Below, in pieces: positions 12,078-24,700 of a DNA stretch of 64,000 bases (positions are counted from its first letter, which is position 1; each line of letters begins with the position of its first letter). This DNA comes from Tetrahymena elliotti 4EA (Eukaryota; Ciliophora; Oligohymenophorea; Hymenostomatida; Tetrahymenidae). The stretch is from the NCBI GenBank assembly GCA_000231825.2, contig JH720352.1, positions 115,759 through 179,758 on the forward strand. The letters run 5' to 3'. A model generated the notes under the pieces. That model saw only the letters and a list, made by a program, of their open reading frames with translations. It searched no databases and was not told the DNA's origin. The translations under genes and the position numbers were made by a program.

Positions 12078-13289
12078 TCAAAATCTTAAACAAATATTTG
12101 TTTTATGAAGGAAAAAAGACATTAGAAGGAATACGAAGTAAAAGAGAATGTTGTAGAACAGACCATTCATTGAGTCATTAGAGAAAAAACCTATTTTGTT
12201 AACTATTTTTAAAGTTAAGTTGTATTTAAGAAATATTGCTTCCATTAAACACCTAACTCCAAATAGAAATAAGCCATTTTTTCCAAACCAAATAAATGGG
12301 TAAGAGAATTTTGTAAAAATTGGATATTTTCTGCTAGATAAATCAAATCCAATAAACAAAATAAGCAATATTATTCCTGACAACCCTGAGCAAAACATAG
12401 TAAAATTCACAGAGTAAACAGGTGGTATAAAAGCCCATTATATGTATGTTATTATACCTATAAAACCTAAAACAATACTAAAGATAAGCCAATAAATTAA
12501 AACTCTTTTAACATTTTTTTTTCCAAAAGCCTTGAGGACACTTCCAAAGCTGTAACCAACATATACTATTAATGTTATATTTAAGATTGAAAATAATCCA
12601 TCTTCATCATAATATGTATACTACATATGACTAGAGCCAAACAAACTATAATCTAAATAGCTTATTCCATTGCATTAAGGTAGCTTAACATTTACATGTG
12701 GACAATCTAAAGTTTTACCTTTCACTGTTGTTGTTATACCTAGTGAGGCAAGAGTAAATATTATTAATATAAAATATTAGACTTTTTTATCAGCATACAG
12801 ATGCAGGATCAAAATAAAGAAATTAATAATAATAACTCTTTAAAAGAAACCCATTAATCTATACTAGGTATAATCAAATCCACAAATAACCGAATTAGTA
12901 AAAAATCCAAAAAAAAGCAATGAAAAAAACCTGATAAATAAACTTCCCCACAAAGTTAAAGTATTTTTATGCTTCTTATTAATTGACATTTATACATTAA
13001 ATCCAATCCAAAACATGTAAAGTGCTTCAAGGAAATCAGCAATATGCCAGCAACCACTGAAACTTGATCTTGTGAAAGTATCAGGCAATTGAATGTTATG
13101 ATTTTAAATATCTCCTAAATAATCTCCAGTAAATTACAAACAAACCATCATTAGTGAAATCAGCATGCCATGATATATCTAGATACAGTTTAATTTATTC
13201 TATTCTCTAACATGCTTAAAAAATGGTTCTTCAATGTTTTCTTAACTTTAATCCGAGCTCTAATCATTACGAAAAATAGAAAATCTCAT
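12078..13289 (-). CDS. HGSNAT/YeiB-like multi-pass membrane acetyltransferase
   Basis: Single-exon gene of 403 residues. It resembles the membrane domain of heparan-alpha-glucosaminide N-acetyltransferase (HGSNAT) and bacterial relatives. Matching landmarks in order are: YHGMLISLMMVC at about residue 38 (family D-x-FRG-x-x-I-x-LM), SGCWHIADFLEALYMFWIG at about 78-97 (family SWNGLTVADLVFP-x-F), MGFFQRV at about 145 (family QRIAL), and YYDEDGLFSIL at about 230 (family DPEGLLS). About ten hydrophobic segments are spread over the length. Family members move acetyl groups from cytosolic acetyl-CoA to amino sugars across a membrane, in animals the lysosomal one. The histidine that precedes SWNG in the animal enzyme is not present in the same spot; a His lies instead just after the Trp (WHIAD). 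The substrate is therefore open. Confidence 0.7.
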
Positions 13290-14301
13290 TTTATAAATCT
13301 TCCTTAAATCTAACTAGCTTATCCTCTATAAAATTATCTTATTATATTTTTATAAAAAAACCCTTTTTTTGACTTTTATGTTACTAGCTATAAGTGATAT
13401 CTTTTTTGTTTCTACTATTTTTAATCAAATTCTTTTATTTTTGAATATAAAAGTAGTACATTGCATCAATAAATTAGTAAACATACTCTCCAATAGTCTT
13501 ATTTTCACTTTTTGAATATCAAACAAATTAAAGTAACTAAGTGATGAAAATGAACCACACATTAATGATTGTATTTTTAAAACTCCATTTAATATAGCTT
13601 AGTTTTATTTTCACCATTACTTCTTCAAAAAAATTTATCATTTAAATAAAAAATATTCAGTCATTTAGATACAAAATAAATTTATCTCTATTCTATTTTA
13701 ATCGATAAAGATTTAAAATATTAATTATTACACAGGTACAGGTAGATAAAATAAATTGTTTTTTCATTCATCAAATAAAAAATAAATTCTTAAAAGTTAT
13801 CTTTTTTAATTAATTTTTCAAATTTTAAAGCATACAAAATTTGGAGGAGACTTTCAAGTATCTTAAATATTCTTAATTTTTTATTTTACATTAATTCATT
13901 ACATTTAAACAGGTATGGATTTTTAGGCCTTCTCTACATTATTACATAATTTCTACAGTAAAAAACCATATTAATATAAATTCAGTTTATATTTATTTTA
14001 AGTTTAAAAAATGTTTGTAGGGCAATCAATAGTAATAAATTTTTCAACAAGAATTTTCATTTTATATATTTTATATGACATGAAATCAAAGTAGATTCAT
14101 TTTTTTATTTAAAAAATTATGTTCGTTGAAAAGTGGTCATTAATAATAACTTTAAGCTTAGCTTAGTTTATTAAAATAATTAAAGATTTGTTTATTATAA
14201 TTTAAATTGAATTTTTTTTTTTTCGCGTAAAAATTATTAAAATTTTAGGATATTAAAAAAGAGTTAAAAGTTTAATCGATCTTATAAGGTTTTGCATAAA
14301 A
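13290..14301. other. Shared upstream region of divergent genes
   Basis: About 1 kb between divergent start codons (HGSNAT-like on minus, LRR on plus). AT-rich with no recognisable gene. It should hold both promoters, but I see no named element. Confidence 0.4.
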
Positions 14302-15950
14302 ATGATGTAAATGAATGATTATAGTAGCAGTAATCAAAAAGATGTCTATTCATTTTTTAGAGAAGATGAATTAGAGAACTTAAAGGTTTTAAAAAGAGTG
14401 ACTCCTATATTTAGGTGAATTTTGTAGAAAGTAATAAAAATAATATGGAATTTCTTTTGAATTAAACATTACAGAGTAGAAAACATGGATTATATTAAAA
14501 ATTTGTTTGACTTCCTCAACAATCTTCCCAATCTTAAGGCAGTTGTATTAATAATATTGTATGACCTTTTAATGAATTTATTTATAATATTTTATGAAAA
14601 TAAATAAGAAAACTAATCCTAATAATATTTTAGAAAAAATGTATTTGATGAAAAATCGCTATTGAGTTTGTTTGAAGGAATATCGTAGTTAAATGGTGAA
14701 AGGTTAGATAATTTGGAAATATTAGCAGAAGGAGAAACAGTCAATTCATCCCTTCTTTAATTTACAACATAAATGAATAGATTCCCTAATTTAGCATCAT
14801 TCAAAATTAATTTATTGTAAGAGATTTCATTAAAATCCCATTAATTAGCAAGCTAAATTTAAAATTAATTAAATTATAAAGCAATAATTAGCTTGGAGTT
14901 TCATGCAATGCGCTAATGAATAACTTATAAAACTTTGCTCATCTCAAAAAATTATTTTTAAATCTTGGGTAATAAATTATAAAAAATATAGGTATTTTTA
15001 AAATATGTAAATAAATCATTAAGGTACACTGGATTAGGAGCAGTAGAAATAAAATCATTAGGAAAGATATTAAGAAAGCTGTGTTTTTTAGAAAAGCTCA
15101 CATTTATAACAATGTAAATAAAACAATAAAAAATATATTTTAGGTATGTTAAAGTAAATAAACTTGTTATAATTAGAGATTCAAATTGTTAGGATATAGG
15201 AGCATGGTTCTAATTTTGCTAAGGCATTGAGGCTTTGAAAAACTTAAAGTCTTTATTTTTACTCATGGAGTAAATTTAATTTTATTAAAAAATATCAAGA
15301 AAAACATTTCTTTTAAAAGTCGTTCTAATATTTCTCATGAAGTAGGTGCAATGATAGCAAATTCATATAAAGAATTAATTTAGCTAAGAAAACTTAAATT
15401 GTGGTTTAGGTAAAAATACAAATGTTGTTTGCATATCTGGTAATAATTTAACTTTAATAATTCACTAAAAAGGTTAAATGAAATAAAGACAGAGACTGCT
15501 CTTCTCTTTTCAAATGCATTTTAGAAATTACTTAATTTGGAAGAATTAGATTTATAGCTTGAGTAAGCAAGCATTTAAATTGTCAAACAAACTTATTAAT
15601 TGATTATTGTTAAAAATGTAGCCATAATTTGATTTTAGATAAGTATGCTTTTAAAATTGCAAGGTTAATGTTAGTATCTTCTTATCAAACATCAACAAGC
15701 TTATTCATGGAGTATCACTATTTTATTAATTTGTTTAGTACAATATTAAATAAAATAAATATCTAAAAGAGGAGAAGCTGAAGATATAGGTGGTACAACT
15801 GATGCTACTTTAGATAAGATAGATGAAATTTTAGAGAAATTTGGAAATGACATGAGAAAGAGTGTATTTTAATAAATAGCTTATAAAAAAAGAATATCTG
15901 AATTAATATAAAATTTACCTATTTTAAATAAAATTGACAAGTTATTCTGA
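14302..15950 (+). CDS. Leucine-rich-repeat protein, 377 residues, ten exons
   Basis: Intact gene. Exons are 14302-14414, 14475-14558, 14634-14816, 14882-14968, 15024-15113, 15144-15269, 15320-15409, 15473-15562, 15622-15711 and 15770-15950. All nine introns (30-91 bp) interrupt codons in phase 2 and follow the GT-AG rule. Five of the exons are exactly 90 bp, that is, 30 residues and one LRR. Repeats end in forms such as NLEELDLQL, HLKKLFLNLG and LRKLKLWF. The first exon codes a polar N-terminal cap (DVYSFFREDELENLK) and the last a helical cap with DATLDKIDEILEKFG. There is no signal peptide, membrane span or catalytic motif. The likely role is a protein-interaction scaffold. It is related to the LRR gene at 3400-5877 and supports the exon phases used there. 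Confidence 0.85.
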
Positions 15951-16497
15951 TAGAAATAAAAGACATCAATTATTATATTTGTTATTTATTAAACCATGTA
16001 GTAGTTTTTAAAGAAGTTAATTTATTTATTTATTCATTCAATCATTTTAATTTAGATAAAATTAAATAAAGTGAGGATTCTAATTTTTGGAAATTAATTG
16101 CAAATGGTGTTTATTTTTATTATTTGTTCTGTAAGTTTGCTCTATATTATGAAATCAACTTAATGGGGTACTAAATTAATATTTTATATTTATTATTTTA
16201 TAAATTTTAGATGAACAAAGATTGCTTCATTAAATTTGATAGAATACGAATTTATTTTTGAAATTATAATGATGAATGCATCTAGAAAGAAGATATGTAT
16301 GATTAAATATACAAGCATGTATGGACTGGATTATTATAAAATTATTTATGATTAATTTATTGTGCTTTAGTTTGGGCGATGAATGAAATTGGAGGGATAT
16401 TTGTTATTATTTGTGAAAATCTAGCAAGTATTTATTATAAAAAAAATTATATAAATCAAATAAGATATTAAGAAACATAGATTCAAAAAAAAAGGAC
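15951..16497. other. Intergenic, with a possible exon
   Basis: Mostly featureless. Bases 16073-16261 are open on the plus strand and code a Phe/Tyr-rich stretch (SEDSNFWKLIANGVYFYYLF). I could not find a start or a join, so it is noted here and not called. Confidence 0.3.
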
Positions 16498-18896
16498 ATG
16501 AGCTAGTTTAGTTTATTCGTAGGGAATGTTTCAAAGAATGTAGATTAAAAACGTTTAGAGAAAGAATTCTCCAAGTTTGGTGAATGCACAGTCGATTTGA
16601 GAGTAAATAATATCATTTTTAAATCAAGCTTAGCAATAAACTGAAGATTTTTATTTTTTAATTGTAAACTTTCAATAAAGTGATCCATAAAATAACTACT
16701 GCGTAATATAAAACTACCTTCACCATCTTATTATTATTGATCTTTCAATAATCAAATAATCAGTAATTGCTAACTTCTGAAATTTGAAGCTAAGCACTTT
16801 ACAATTTTTCTAAGATTATCTTTGCAGCAGTAATGAACTAAAATACCTGCCAAGCGATGACCGATCCTCTGGCAACTTTTAAATATAGTCCTCCCATTCT
16901 ATATTGCCATCTTCTATATTTAGATTCAGGCACTTCAAAATAAATAATCTCTCATCGCCAGCAGAAACCTAATAATATGATCAATTAACTAAAATTAATT
17001 GCAATCTAAACAGAGTGGCTTTGCTTTGATATTCTCCTTTAATTGAGACAATTTCAACCATCTATCCATCAACCCACCCACCCATCATTCTATCTACCCA
17101 CACCCACCAATCGATCCAATGATCATCAATAATTTTCTACGCTTTAAGAGATACATTTGGGTCATGAAAAATCAACAACAACAACATCATCATCAAATTG
17201 CCAAGCAAGCAACCAAGCAACCATCTATCTATCTATCCATCCATCCATCCTTCCACCCACCAATCCATACAACCAACATGTTCAAATTTACCTAGATTAA
17301 AACCACACAAACTCTAAAACAATAAGCTTTCTCTAAATGTAGTAAAATCAACAATAATTTCTTTTAATTAAATATCGTAATTGTTGAGAGAAAACACCCA
17401 CTTAAAGTATATATTTATAATATAGATTTAAAAAACTTAATGCCTCCAAAAACCAAAAAAAAGATAAAAATATGATATTTAAAGCTAGCCATGGCCATGG
17501 ATCAAAATTTTTTTTAAAGAGCCAAAAAAGATAAAAAGATGAAAAATTTGTTTTTTTAGATTGCTTATAAACTTTTTTCATAAAGATGACAAAAAACTAT
17601 ATAGAAGTATACATTTTATATTAAAAATGGCTACCATAGATTTATTAATAAATATCTGACTTTCTAAACTAAAAAAGATAAGGAGATATCTAATACTTTT
17701 TATTTATCATTCATTTAGAAAAATAATATGGGGAAATATTGATAATCTTTTTTGTTTTTATTTTACATTTTTATCAAAAATTTATATTTCTAAAATAATA
17801 TTAGAGAAAGTATGCTTTTGTTTCCTTCAAGGAAGTTAGAGATGCTGAAGATGCCAAAAAGCAAATGCATAAAAAGGACTTAGGAGGTAATTATCAATAA
17901 CTTTTTGTATGCTATATTCTTGAATAAAAATACTTTACTGATTAAAAAAGAGTAAAGTAAAAAAAAATATAATTATTTATTCTCTGGGATTTTAGAATAG
18001 TCATTATTAAAAGCATATTAAGTATTGATTTTAACTTTATTTTTATCATAGGTTTATTGATAACTGTAGAATGGTCCAAGTAATCTGGAAGATTTGAAGA
18101 AAATAGTAGCAGCGGAAAATATAGTAGAAGGTAAATAAAATTTATGAAAAAGAATAACATTTTTATTGTTTTATTAAATAAATAATAGTAGAAGAAGAAG
18201 CTCTCGTTCAAGAAGCAGGTAAAAATTAAATTAATATTATTTGAATTGATCCTTTATTATCATTAAATTTTTATAGAAGAAGAAGTTCCTCAAAAGATAG
18301 AAATAGAAGAAGAAGAAGATATTCTAGATCAAGATCTTCTCGTAGTCATTCATCAGACAGAAAGTAATAATTTGTTTGTTTATTTAAATTAATTGCATAA
18401 CTTTAATTTATCTAGTTTATTTTTCTAGTATTTTAAATAAATATTTTTTCTATTATAGAACTTCAAGAAGAAGAGATAGAAGCAGAAGTGATAGTAGAAG
18501 AAGAACTAGAAGAAGCAGCAGAAGCGATAGTAGAAAGAATAGTAGAAAAAGGGATGAAAAAAAGACTAATGGATCTGACAGAAGAAGAAGAAGATCTGAG
18601 TCATCAAAAAAGAAAAAATCATCTAAAGATGACAAGAGTCCAAGAAAAGACAGCGCAAGTAAGGATAAAAAATCAGAAAACGGTAAAAGAAAGGACTCAA
18701 GTCTATCTCCTAAAAAACAAACTAGCTAAGAGAAGAGTGATTAGATTTTGGATATTTAAATTAAGTTAATTAATATTTATTATTAGAATTAGAGTAAAAA
18801 GAGTAAGACATTCAAAACTAAGAAACCACTCAAATAGAAGAATAGCAACAATCTCAATAATAGTAATAGATATAATCAGAAACTAGCAATGAGTGA
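16498..18896 (+). CDS. SR-type splicing factor: one RRM, RS domain, Q-rich tail
   Basis: Seven exons: 16498-16602, 17805-17886, 18052-18130, 18189-18218, 18277-18363, 18459-18736 and 18787-18896, giving 256 residues. All joins keep phase. The RRM spans residues 1 to about 75. RNP2 is LFVGNV (6-11), RNP1 is KYAFVSF, and the last strand reads LLITVEWSKQSGRF, close to SRSF-type RRMs. An RS domain of Arg-Ser runs with Asp, Lys and Gly follows, then a short Q/E-rich end (IQNQETTQIEEQQQ). SR proteins bind exonic RNA and recruit spliceosome parts through the phosphorylated RS region, in the nucleus. Intron 1 is 1202 bp, far larger than the others (50-165 bp), and holds unusual sequence listed separately. 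Oversized introns in SR genes are often autoregulatory in other eukaryotes; that is only a possibility here. Confidence 0.88.
16720..17400 (-). CDS. Candidate antisense gene nested in SR intron 1
   Basis: Unrecognised. Three possible exons on the minus strand keep frame: 17400-17292 (contains EIIVDFTTFRESLLFQSLCG), 17036-16990 (GEYQSKATLFRLQLIL) and 16968-16720 (AGDERLFILKCLNLNIEDG, then IEWEDYIQKLPEDRSSLGR). They code about 134 residues ending at TGA 16720. The third exon is the strongest: it has balanced charged residues and is richer in GC than its surroundings. Weak points are that no start codon is assured, and that the intron between exons 2 and 3 would be only 21 nt (GTTAAT to TTATTAG), shorter than any other here. 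It may be a genuine nested gene, a decayed fragment, or a conserved noncoding element that happens to be open. Confidence 0.35.
17058..17275. repeat. C-rich CCATC/CTAT/CAAGC simple-repeat patches
   Basis: Two patches on the plus strand (about 17058-17125 and 17200-17275) are built from CCATC, CCACCC, CTATCTAT and CAAGCAAC units. They stand out sharply in this AT-rich region. They lie in SR intron 1, and in the antisense candidate's first intron. Confidence 0.7.
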
Positions 18897-21073
18897 GGTA
18901 GTTCTGTAGGTCATTGAATTTCCTACCAAAGTTGCCTCCACCCATGGTCTTAATTAAAGAATAAACAAACTAGATTTGAAAAAGATTTATTTTTAATTTC
19001 CATTGTATTTTATTCATATATTTCTTAGTACTTTTCTTTAGATTAATTTTACTTATCATGAAAAACTTTCATTTTGTTTACAGATTACAAATACCCTGTT
19101 CAATAATTGCACTCAAACACTTATTTTCAAATTACTCATTAGACTTTTTTTTTAAAAATTCACTCATAAAAAAACAGTAAAATTTCACAAAAATAATTGA
19201 TTTTAACTTAATTTTTCAAAAATTTATTTTTTGGAAAAATCATTTTTTTTATTTTGTTTTTTAAAAATAACTTACAATTTTCTATTTTTCACCATAGATT
19301 TTTAAAAGAAGTATCTATATTAATTAAACAACTTACTTATTCCTATTATTAGAAATAACTTTATTTTCTATTGTGATTATAGCAAAATATTCTTATTTTT
19401 GTAAACAAATTAATGACCACATAATCAGTAGATGGTTTTTAAATTCTAAATATTTAATGATATTCAATTTTAAATATCTTTTTAAAAAATTATTTTTATC
19501 TCAAAATTTTTTGTCTTATTTGCTATTCTAGAGGATTTTTAATTGTATTTCTTTTATTGGATTCACCTGAAAGCCAGAAATTCTGAATTTTATATTCTTT
19601 TCTTGAGTAGAAATATTTAAATTTTTTATGGGTTTAAAGTAATGATACAATATATCTTCCTTAGATTTTATTAAAACAATAATACTCTAAAATAAACACA
19701 TTTAAAGTAAATAGGCCTTATGGTCAATCAGAGGTTTGCAATCTTTTGAATTTTGTCTTTATTTTTTTGGAAGTAAAGGAAAGACATTTGGAATTATTTC
19801 TAGTAGTTTTCCAAATAAAGCTACATCCATTTTACTCTTTGCTTTTAGTTTAAGATTAGTGAAAACTTATAATTTTCTTTAGTCTAAACTGGGGAAATTA
19901 TTTAAAAATTGTATAAACGATAATTGATTAAAAAGAAATAAGAAAGTTGTGTTTAATATTTAGTTACCTTAATTATTTCGAAGAATGACTAGCTTTTATT
20001 AAACCACAAATCAATATTCAAAAAAGTGAAAATTTATTTCTAATTTTTCACTTACTATTTTAATTTTTAAATTTTTGATTTGTGTTAGATCAACGAAAGG
20101 TAATAATTAAATTGATTTATTATGAATTGGCTTCCATGAAAGAAGGTATTATTTAAATATCTTTTTTAGTTATTTCAGTAAAAAATAAAGACAAGAATGA
20201 ATTTTTTTTTAAAATAAAAAATATATTATTTAAACAAGTATTCTATCAAAGAAAATACTTGATTAGGCATAGATTTGGGAAAATATTTAATAATGCTGAT
20301 TATGCACTACTTAAAGATATACAAAAATCTAATTTTTTTGGAGTTTGAATAAAAGATAAGTATTTAACTCTGATATAGATATTTTTTTATCTTAATTTGC
20401 ATCAAAATATTCTCAATTTTTGAAAAATAAGTGATTAACTTTTTACCCAAATTATTTTGTAATTTTTTATCTCAAAATCAAAAAGTGATCTGATTTTTGC
20501 AAGTAATTAAAAATCATCTTTTTCATAGATAAGAAGAGCTATATCATAATTTGTTTTTTTAATTATTAACAATAGCTGGTTACAAATTATTAATTGTTAG
20601 AAATTCATATATTTTCAAATTTCCACATCAGTTCCTTTTAAATGGCTATTGAAGCAATAGCATTAATAAATAAAATTGCTCAAATACTTGCTATTTAAAC
20701 AGTTGCCATGATCTTTTCGTATCTTAAATATAATTTTATGATGTTAAAAAACTTTATTGAAGCAACAAAACCAATAAAATAAAATATATTTTAAAAATAG
20801 AAACAAGAGAAAAAACTTTCTTGTAAAAAAAAAAATTATGGTTTTTTAAGATTTGATAAATAATTCAGATGATTAATTACTGAAAAATAATTAATTTAAA
20901 ATGCAAAATTGAATGAACATTATTTATGAATTTCTAAAAGTGAAAGGATGTGAAGATTTTAATATTGTAGAGTAAATAAATATAAAATAGAATAGAATTA
21001 TAACATTATAATTGTTTAAGTTAATTTTTAATAGATTAAGTAGTTATTTATTATGTGGTGGATGATGTTTACA
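18897..21073. other. Long AT-rich spacer, start of the repeat array
   Basis: No intact gene. It contains a family-A relic (listed separately). The part from about 20,000 to 21,070 resembles 38,920-40,300, which lies downstream of another family-A gene, so it belongs to the duplicated unit. Confidence 0.5.
19508..19915 (-). pseudogene. Possible decayed family-A relic
   Basis: The minus strand at about 19,800-19,900 aligns by eye with the KFSL...KRWNMKAKNL core of family A, for example KFSLILNQKQRVKWM. The similarity then drifts between frames. A different frame is open from 19,834 to 19,508, but with no family signature. I read this as a very old copy at the edge of the array. Confidence 0.3.
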
Positions 21074-21742
21074 TCAATATAATTTCTTAATAATTGATTT
21101 TTTTTTCTGGTAAAATCTAATTTTTTAGCAATCCTTTGGATTCTCTATATATTTAAGCAGAAAGTTGCTTAATTCTTCATGTTCCTGTTTATTAACAACT
21201 TTACTGCTATCGAGCCAGAATTCGTTAATATTTGTCAAGTAATATTAGAACAAAGGTTTGAGGTTAGATTTCTCTACCAAATTCTTTGCCTTCATATTCC
21301 ATCTTTTGCCTTAGTTTTTAAGACTGAATTTAACAAATTTACAGAGCTGCTAGTAGCCATAAGAAACTTTGGCTAGGTTACAAAAAAATTATTATTTCTT
21401 GAAGTCTTTTTCATTTTCAATAAATCTTTAGAAAGATTTCAATATATTTTTCATTAGATTAGAGTTTTTGGCATGAAAAATCATCTAAAATTCTTGTTTA
21501 GAGGTATCAGATTCTGAGGCATTAATTCCATCTTCACTCATGAGAAGCTCTTCACTCTCACAAAAATTAGTAGAGTCCTGCTCGCTAAAAAATTGTACTT
21601 CTTTAGATAATGCTTCTTCTTTATTATTTGTAAAGCTCTCAGCAACATCCAGAAACAATTATATTGTAAAAATTTATTAATAGTTGTTTATATTTTAATG
21701 CTTATTTAATTAGATTTAATTAAAGACTTTTTCTATTTGCAT
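21074..21742 (-). CDS. Family-A protein, alpha subfamily, copy A1
   Basis: Intact 222-residue single-exon gene of unknown function; first member of the array. Starts MQIEKVFNQI (ATG at 21742), stops at 21074. Alpha members share an N-terminus with FTIQLFLDVAE at about residues 25-35, a variable acidic Ser-rich middle (40-90), and the family core from about 91: NSNLMKNILKSFQRFIENEKD, FFCNLAKVSYGYQQLCKF, GKRWNMKAKNLVEKS, LKPLFQYYLTNINEFWL, then KQEHEELSNFLLK. The core is helical, basic and has no membrane span or signal peptide. There is no known catalytic motif. A regulatory or nucleic-acid-binding role would be a guess. Gln codons are mostly TAA/TAG. Confidence 0.75.
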
Positions 21743-24700
21743 TTCAAGTTAATCAATTTTTTTTTTCAATTTTAGTTTTTTTTTATTTTTCTTTTTTTCT
21801 TTTAATTATGATTAAAATACAAGGCTTTTACAAATTTAAAGATTAACTTTCTGTTTTAATCATTTAACTGTTGACAAATGATTTATTTAATTACAACTTT
21901 CCCCCACTTCTTAATCAATTTAGGAGTGTAGAGATATATCCTTATTTTGAATTGGGAATTTCTTTTCTAAAAATACACCATCACATATGATTTACATTTA
22001 TAAATATTTTAGTATTTTCATAGAATCCTATTGAATTTGCATTTTATCATGATTAGTTTAAGAAATATTTAGGATTTATCCAGTATTAAAAGTCTTTCAA
22101 ATAATCTTTGAATCAATTAAAAAGAGGTAAACTTTTAACAATATTTTTTAATATTCTTATAGGTATTATTTTAATACTAACAAAGTATAGTAGATGGAAG
22201 GTTATAAGTTTTATTACTCTATTAAACAGCAGTAAAATAATAAAAAAATATTTTACTTTTCGTTAAATAGTAGTATTACTTTTACTATTTTCTTTCAAGT
22301 GATTTCTTTGATTAATAAATAATGAAAATTCAATACCTTAAAAAAGCAATTCTTTGACCTCCTAAATTTGAGGAGTTTCTTATTTAAATTCTGCTATTAC
22401 ACTTAATATTAGACTTAACGCTATTTAATTTATTTTACATAATTAATTCTATCTGCAATAATTTTTTAAATAGTTTGTATACATGAATTCGATATGATTT
22501 TTAATTAGTTATTGCTTATCTTTGAAATTATAAATAAAAAGTACGCAACGCTCTTTCTTTTTTTTTTGATAAATTGTAATAACAAAAAGAACTGATTCTA
22601 TTAAAAATCAAATCAAAAAAGAGTATATATTATTATTATTATCTTAGAAGCTCTTTTCAACTTTTACTCTAAAAAGTTAATAAAACAACTCCAAATTTTA
22701 TTTAATTCTTTTTGTATATTATTTTAAATTTCTAATCAAATCAATAAATGTTGTCATTTTAACACAGTTTATTCATAATTTACAAAGAAAATAATTTAAA
22801 ATAATTTATTATAATTAACTTTACAATCAATTTTAAATATTTTATACTAAATTAAATGCTTACGTCTTAAGTTTAATAGATCTTTCCTATATTATTTAAT
22901 GACTGAAAATATGAACAAACCACACTTCATTAGATTAAGTTTCTTGAGCTAAAAATTTTAATTTTTAAAGAGACTCTATACCTTCCAATCGCAACAAATG
23001 AAGAAATTATTTATTTTTAATATCTTTTTTCTACTAAAAATAATGAATAATAATATTTTGATAGACTTATTTAGCTTTTTTAAGATTAAAGAATGAACTC
23101 TTTTTAACTTAAAAATTCAATTATGAATCATAAAAATGATACACAATTTATGGATTAATCATCAACTAATTAATTAAGAAGTCAATTAAAAAGATGAAAG
23201 AGAAACTTAAATTCATTATGAATCAAAAAATTAACCAAAAATATATTTTCTTAATTGAAATAGCTATTATTCATCAAATCAACTATCTTAATTTCAATTA
23301 ATTTATTAATCATTGCTTCAAAAGAGTTAATTTGTTACCACAATAAGCTTTTTAAATAACTATTTCTTTTTCATTAAAAGGAAGATAATTGATTACAATT
23401 CCTTCAAATTTATTTCTGTGTGACCCTTATTTCTATTAATTAAATAAAAAATTTTTTCAGCTAATTTTATTGATTCAAAAAGTATAAAAGGTTGAATTGT
23501 ACAAAAAATCTAAATCCATTTTATTTATTTGTTAAATTATAAAGTAAAAGTGTTATCCTTCTTTACTTTTCTACTCAAACTTCCATTAACTAAATTGATT
23601 TTGAGAAAAATTAACTTAATAATTGGGACTATTATCAATTTTAAAAATTTTTAAATAATGTATTCTACTTATGTTCAGTTTTTAGGTCAATTTATTTCAA
23701 TAAAGCAAGAAAAGGATATTTTGAATTAATTTTAAACATTTATTTTTTGAATAAGAAAGGGTGAATAATTTTCTTTAGATTTGTAAAAAATAATATCAAT
23801 TGTGAAATTTGCTATATCTATCTCTAACTCTTTAATATCAATCTAATTTATAATTTAAACTTTCTTTTAAAATGTTAATTTATTCTGCGTTTTTGAATAA
23901 AATATTTAACAATTCAAATAGAAAATAGAAGAAGATGAAAATTAAGCTCCAAATATTTTATAAAAAAAACATGAAAGGTTTTTTCTCTTTATTGAAAAGA
24001 ATTTTAAAAATAGATTTTTTAAATTTTAAACAATTTAATGTTTATTGTTTTTTGAAAATATTCTCAAAGCCATTAAATTTTTTCACAATAAAAATATAAT
24101 AAAAAATACATTTTTTTCAAAATAAAAATGAAGTAAATACAAGTTCCTGATAAAAAGGAATAGTGCTTGGTTTCAAGCTAGAAAAATGAAAAAAAAAATG
24201 AACCAAAAGTAAATTTTTTTCTTTTTTAAATTTAAATGAGTTGGCAAATTCCAAAAAATTTATGAAAAGCAAATTATAAAGAGAATCATTGTGGGATAGG
24301 AGGTTTTGTTAAATTATTGTAAATTTACAATTAAAAAGTAGAACTTTAATACAAAAAAGAAATTTTTAGAAGAAACTCAATATCTAAATGGCTATACTTT
24401 TAGCATATTCAGTTTTTTATAATTTTTCATTTAAAAAATGAAAAATTTGATTAAGCTGCATACTAAATAACTTTTTTAATTTTATCAACAAATTCAGATT
24501 TTTTGAACAAAAGATGAAATTTTTATTGAAGTTTCTTTTTAATTTAAGATACCAGGTTCGAAACCTATTCATATTATTTTTTATTTATTTATTACCAAAA
24601 GTCTCTTTCTTTTATTTTATATTTTCTTCTTTCATTTTTTACAATAAAATTGAGTAACTAGAAAATTACTAGCTGAAAAAAACCATATGTTGAGTTTTCT

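Noticed and set aside
18453..18769. Open frames on both strands over the SR gene's RS domain
   Set aside because: They are other-frame readings of the Arg/Ser repeat; the in-frame RS reading fits the spliced SR gene.
24540..24575. GGTTCGAAACC, like a tRNA T arm
   Set aside because: No matching acceptor, D or anticodon arms upstream and no proper five-pair stem.
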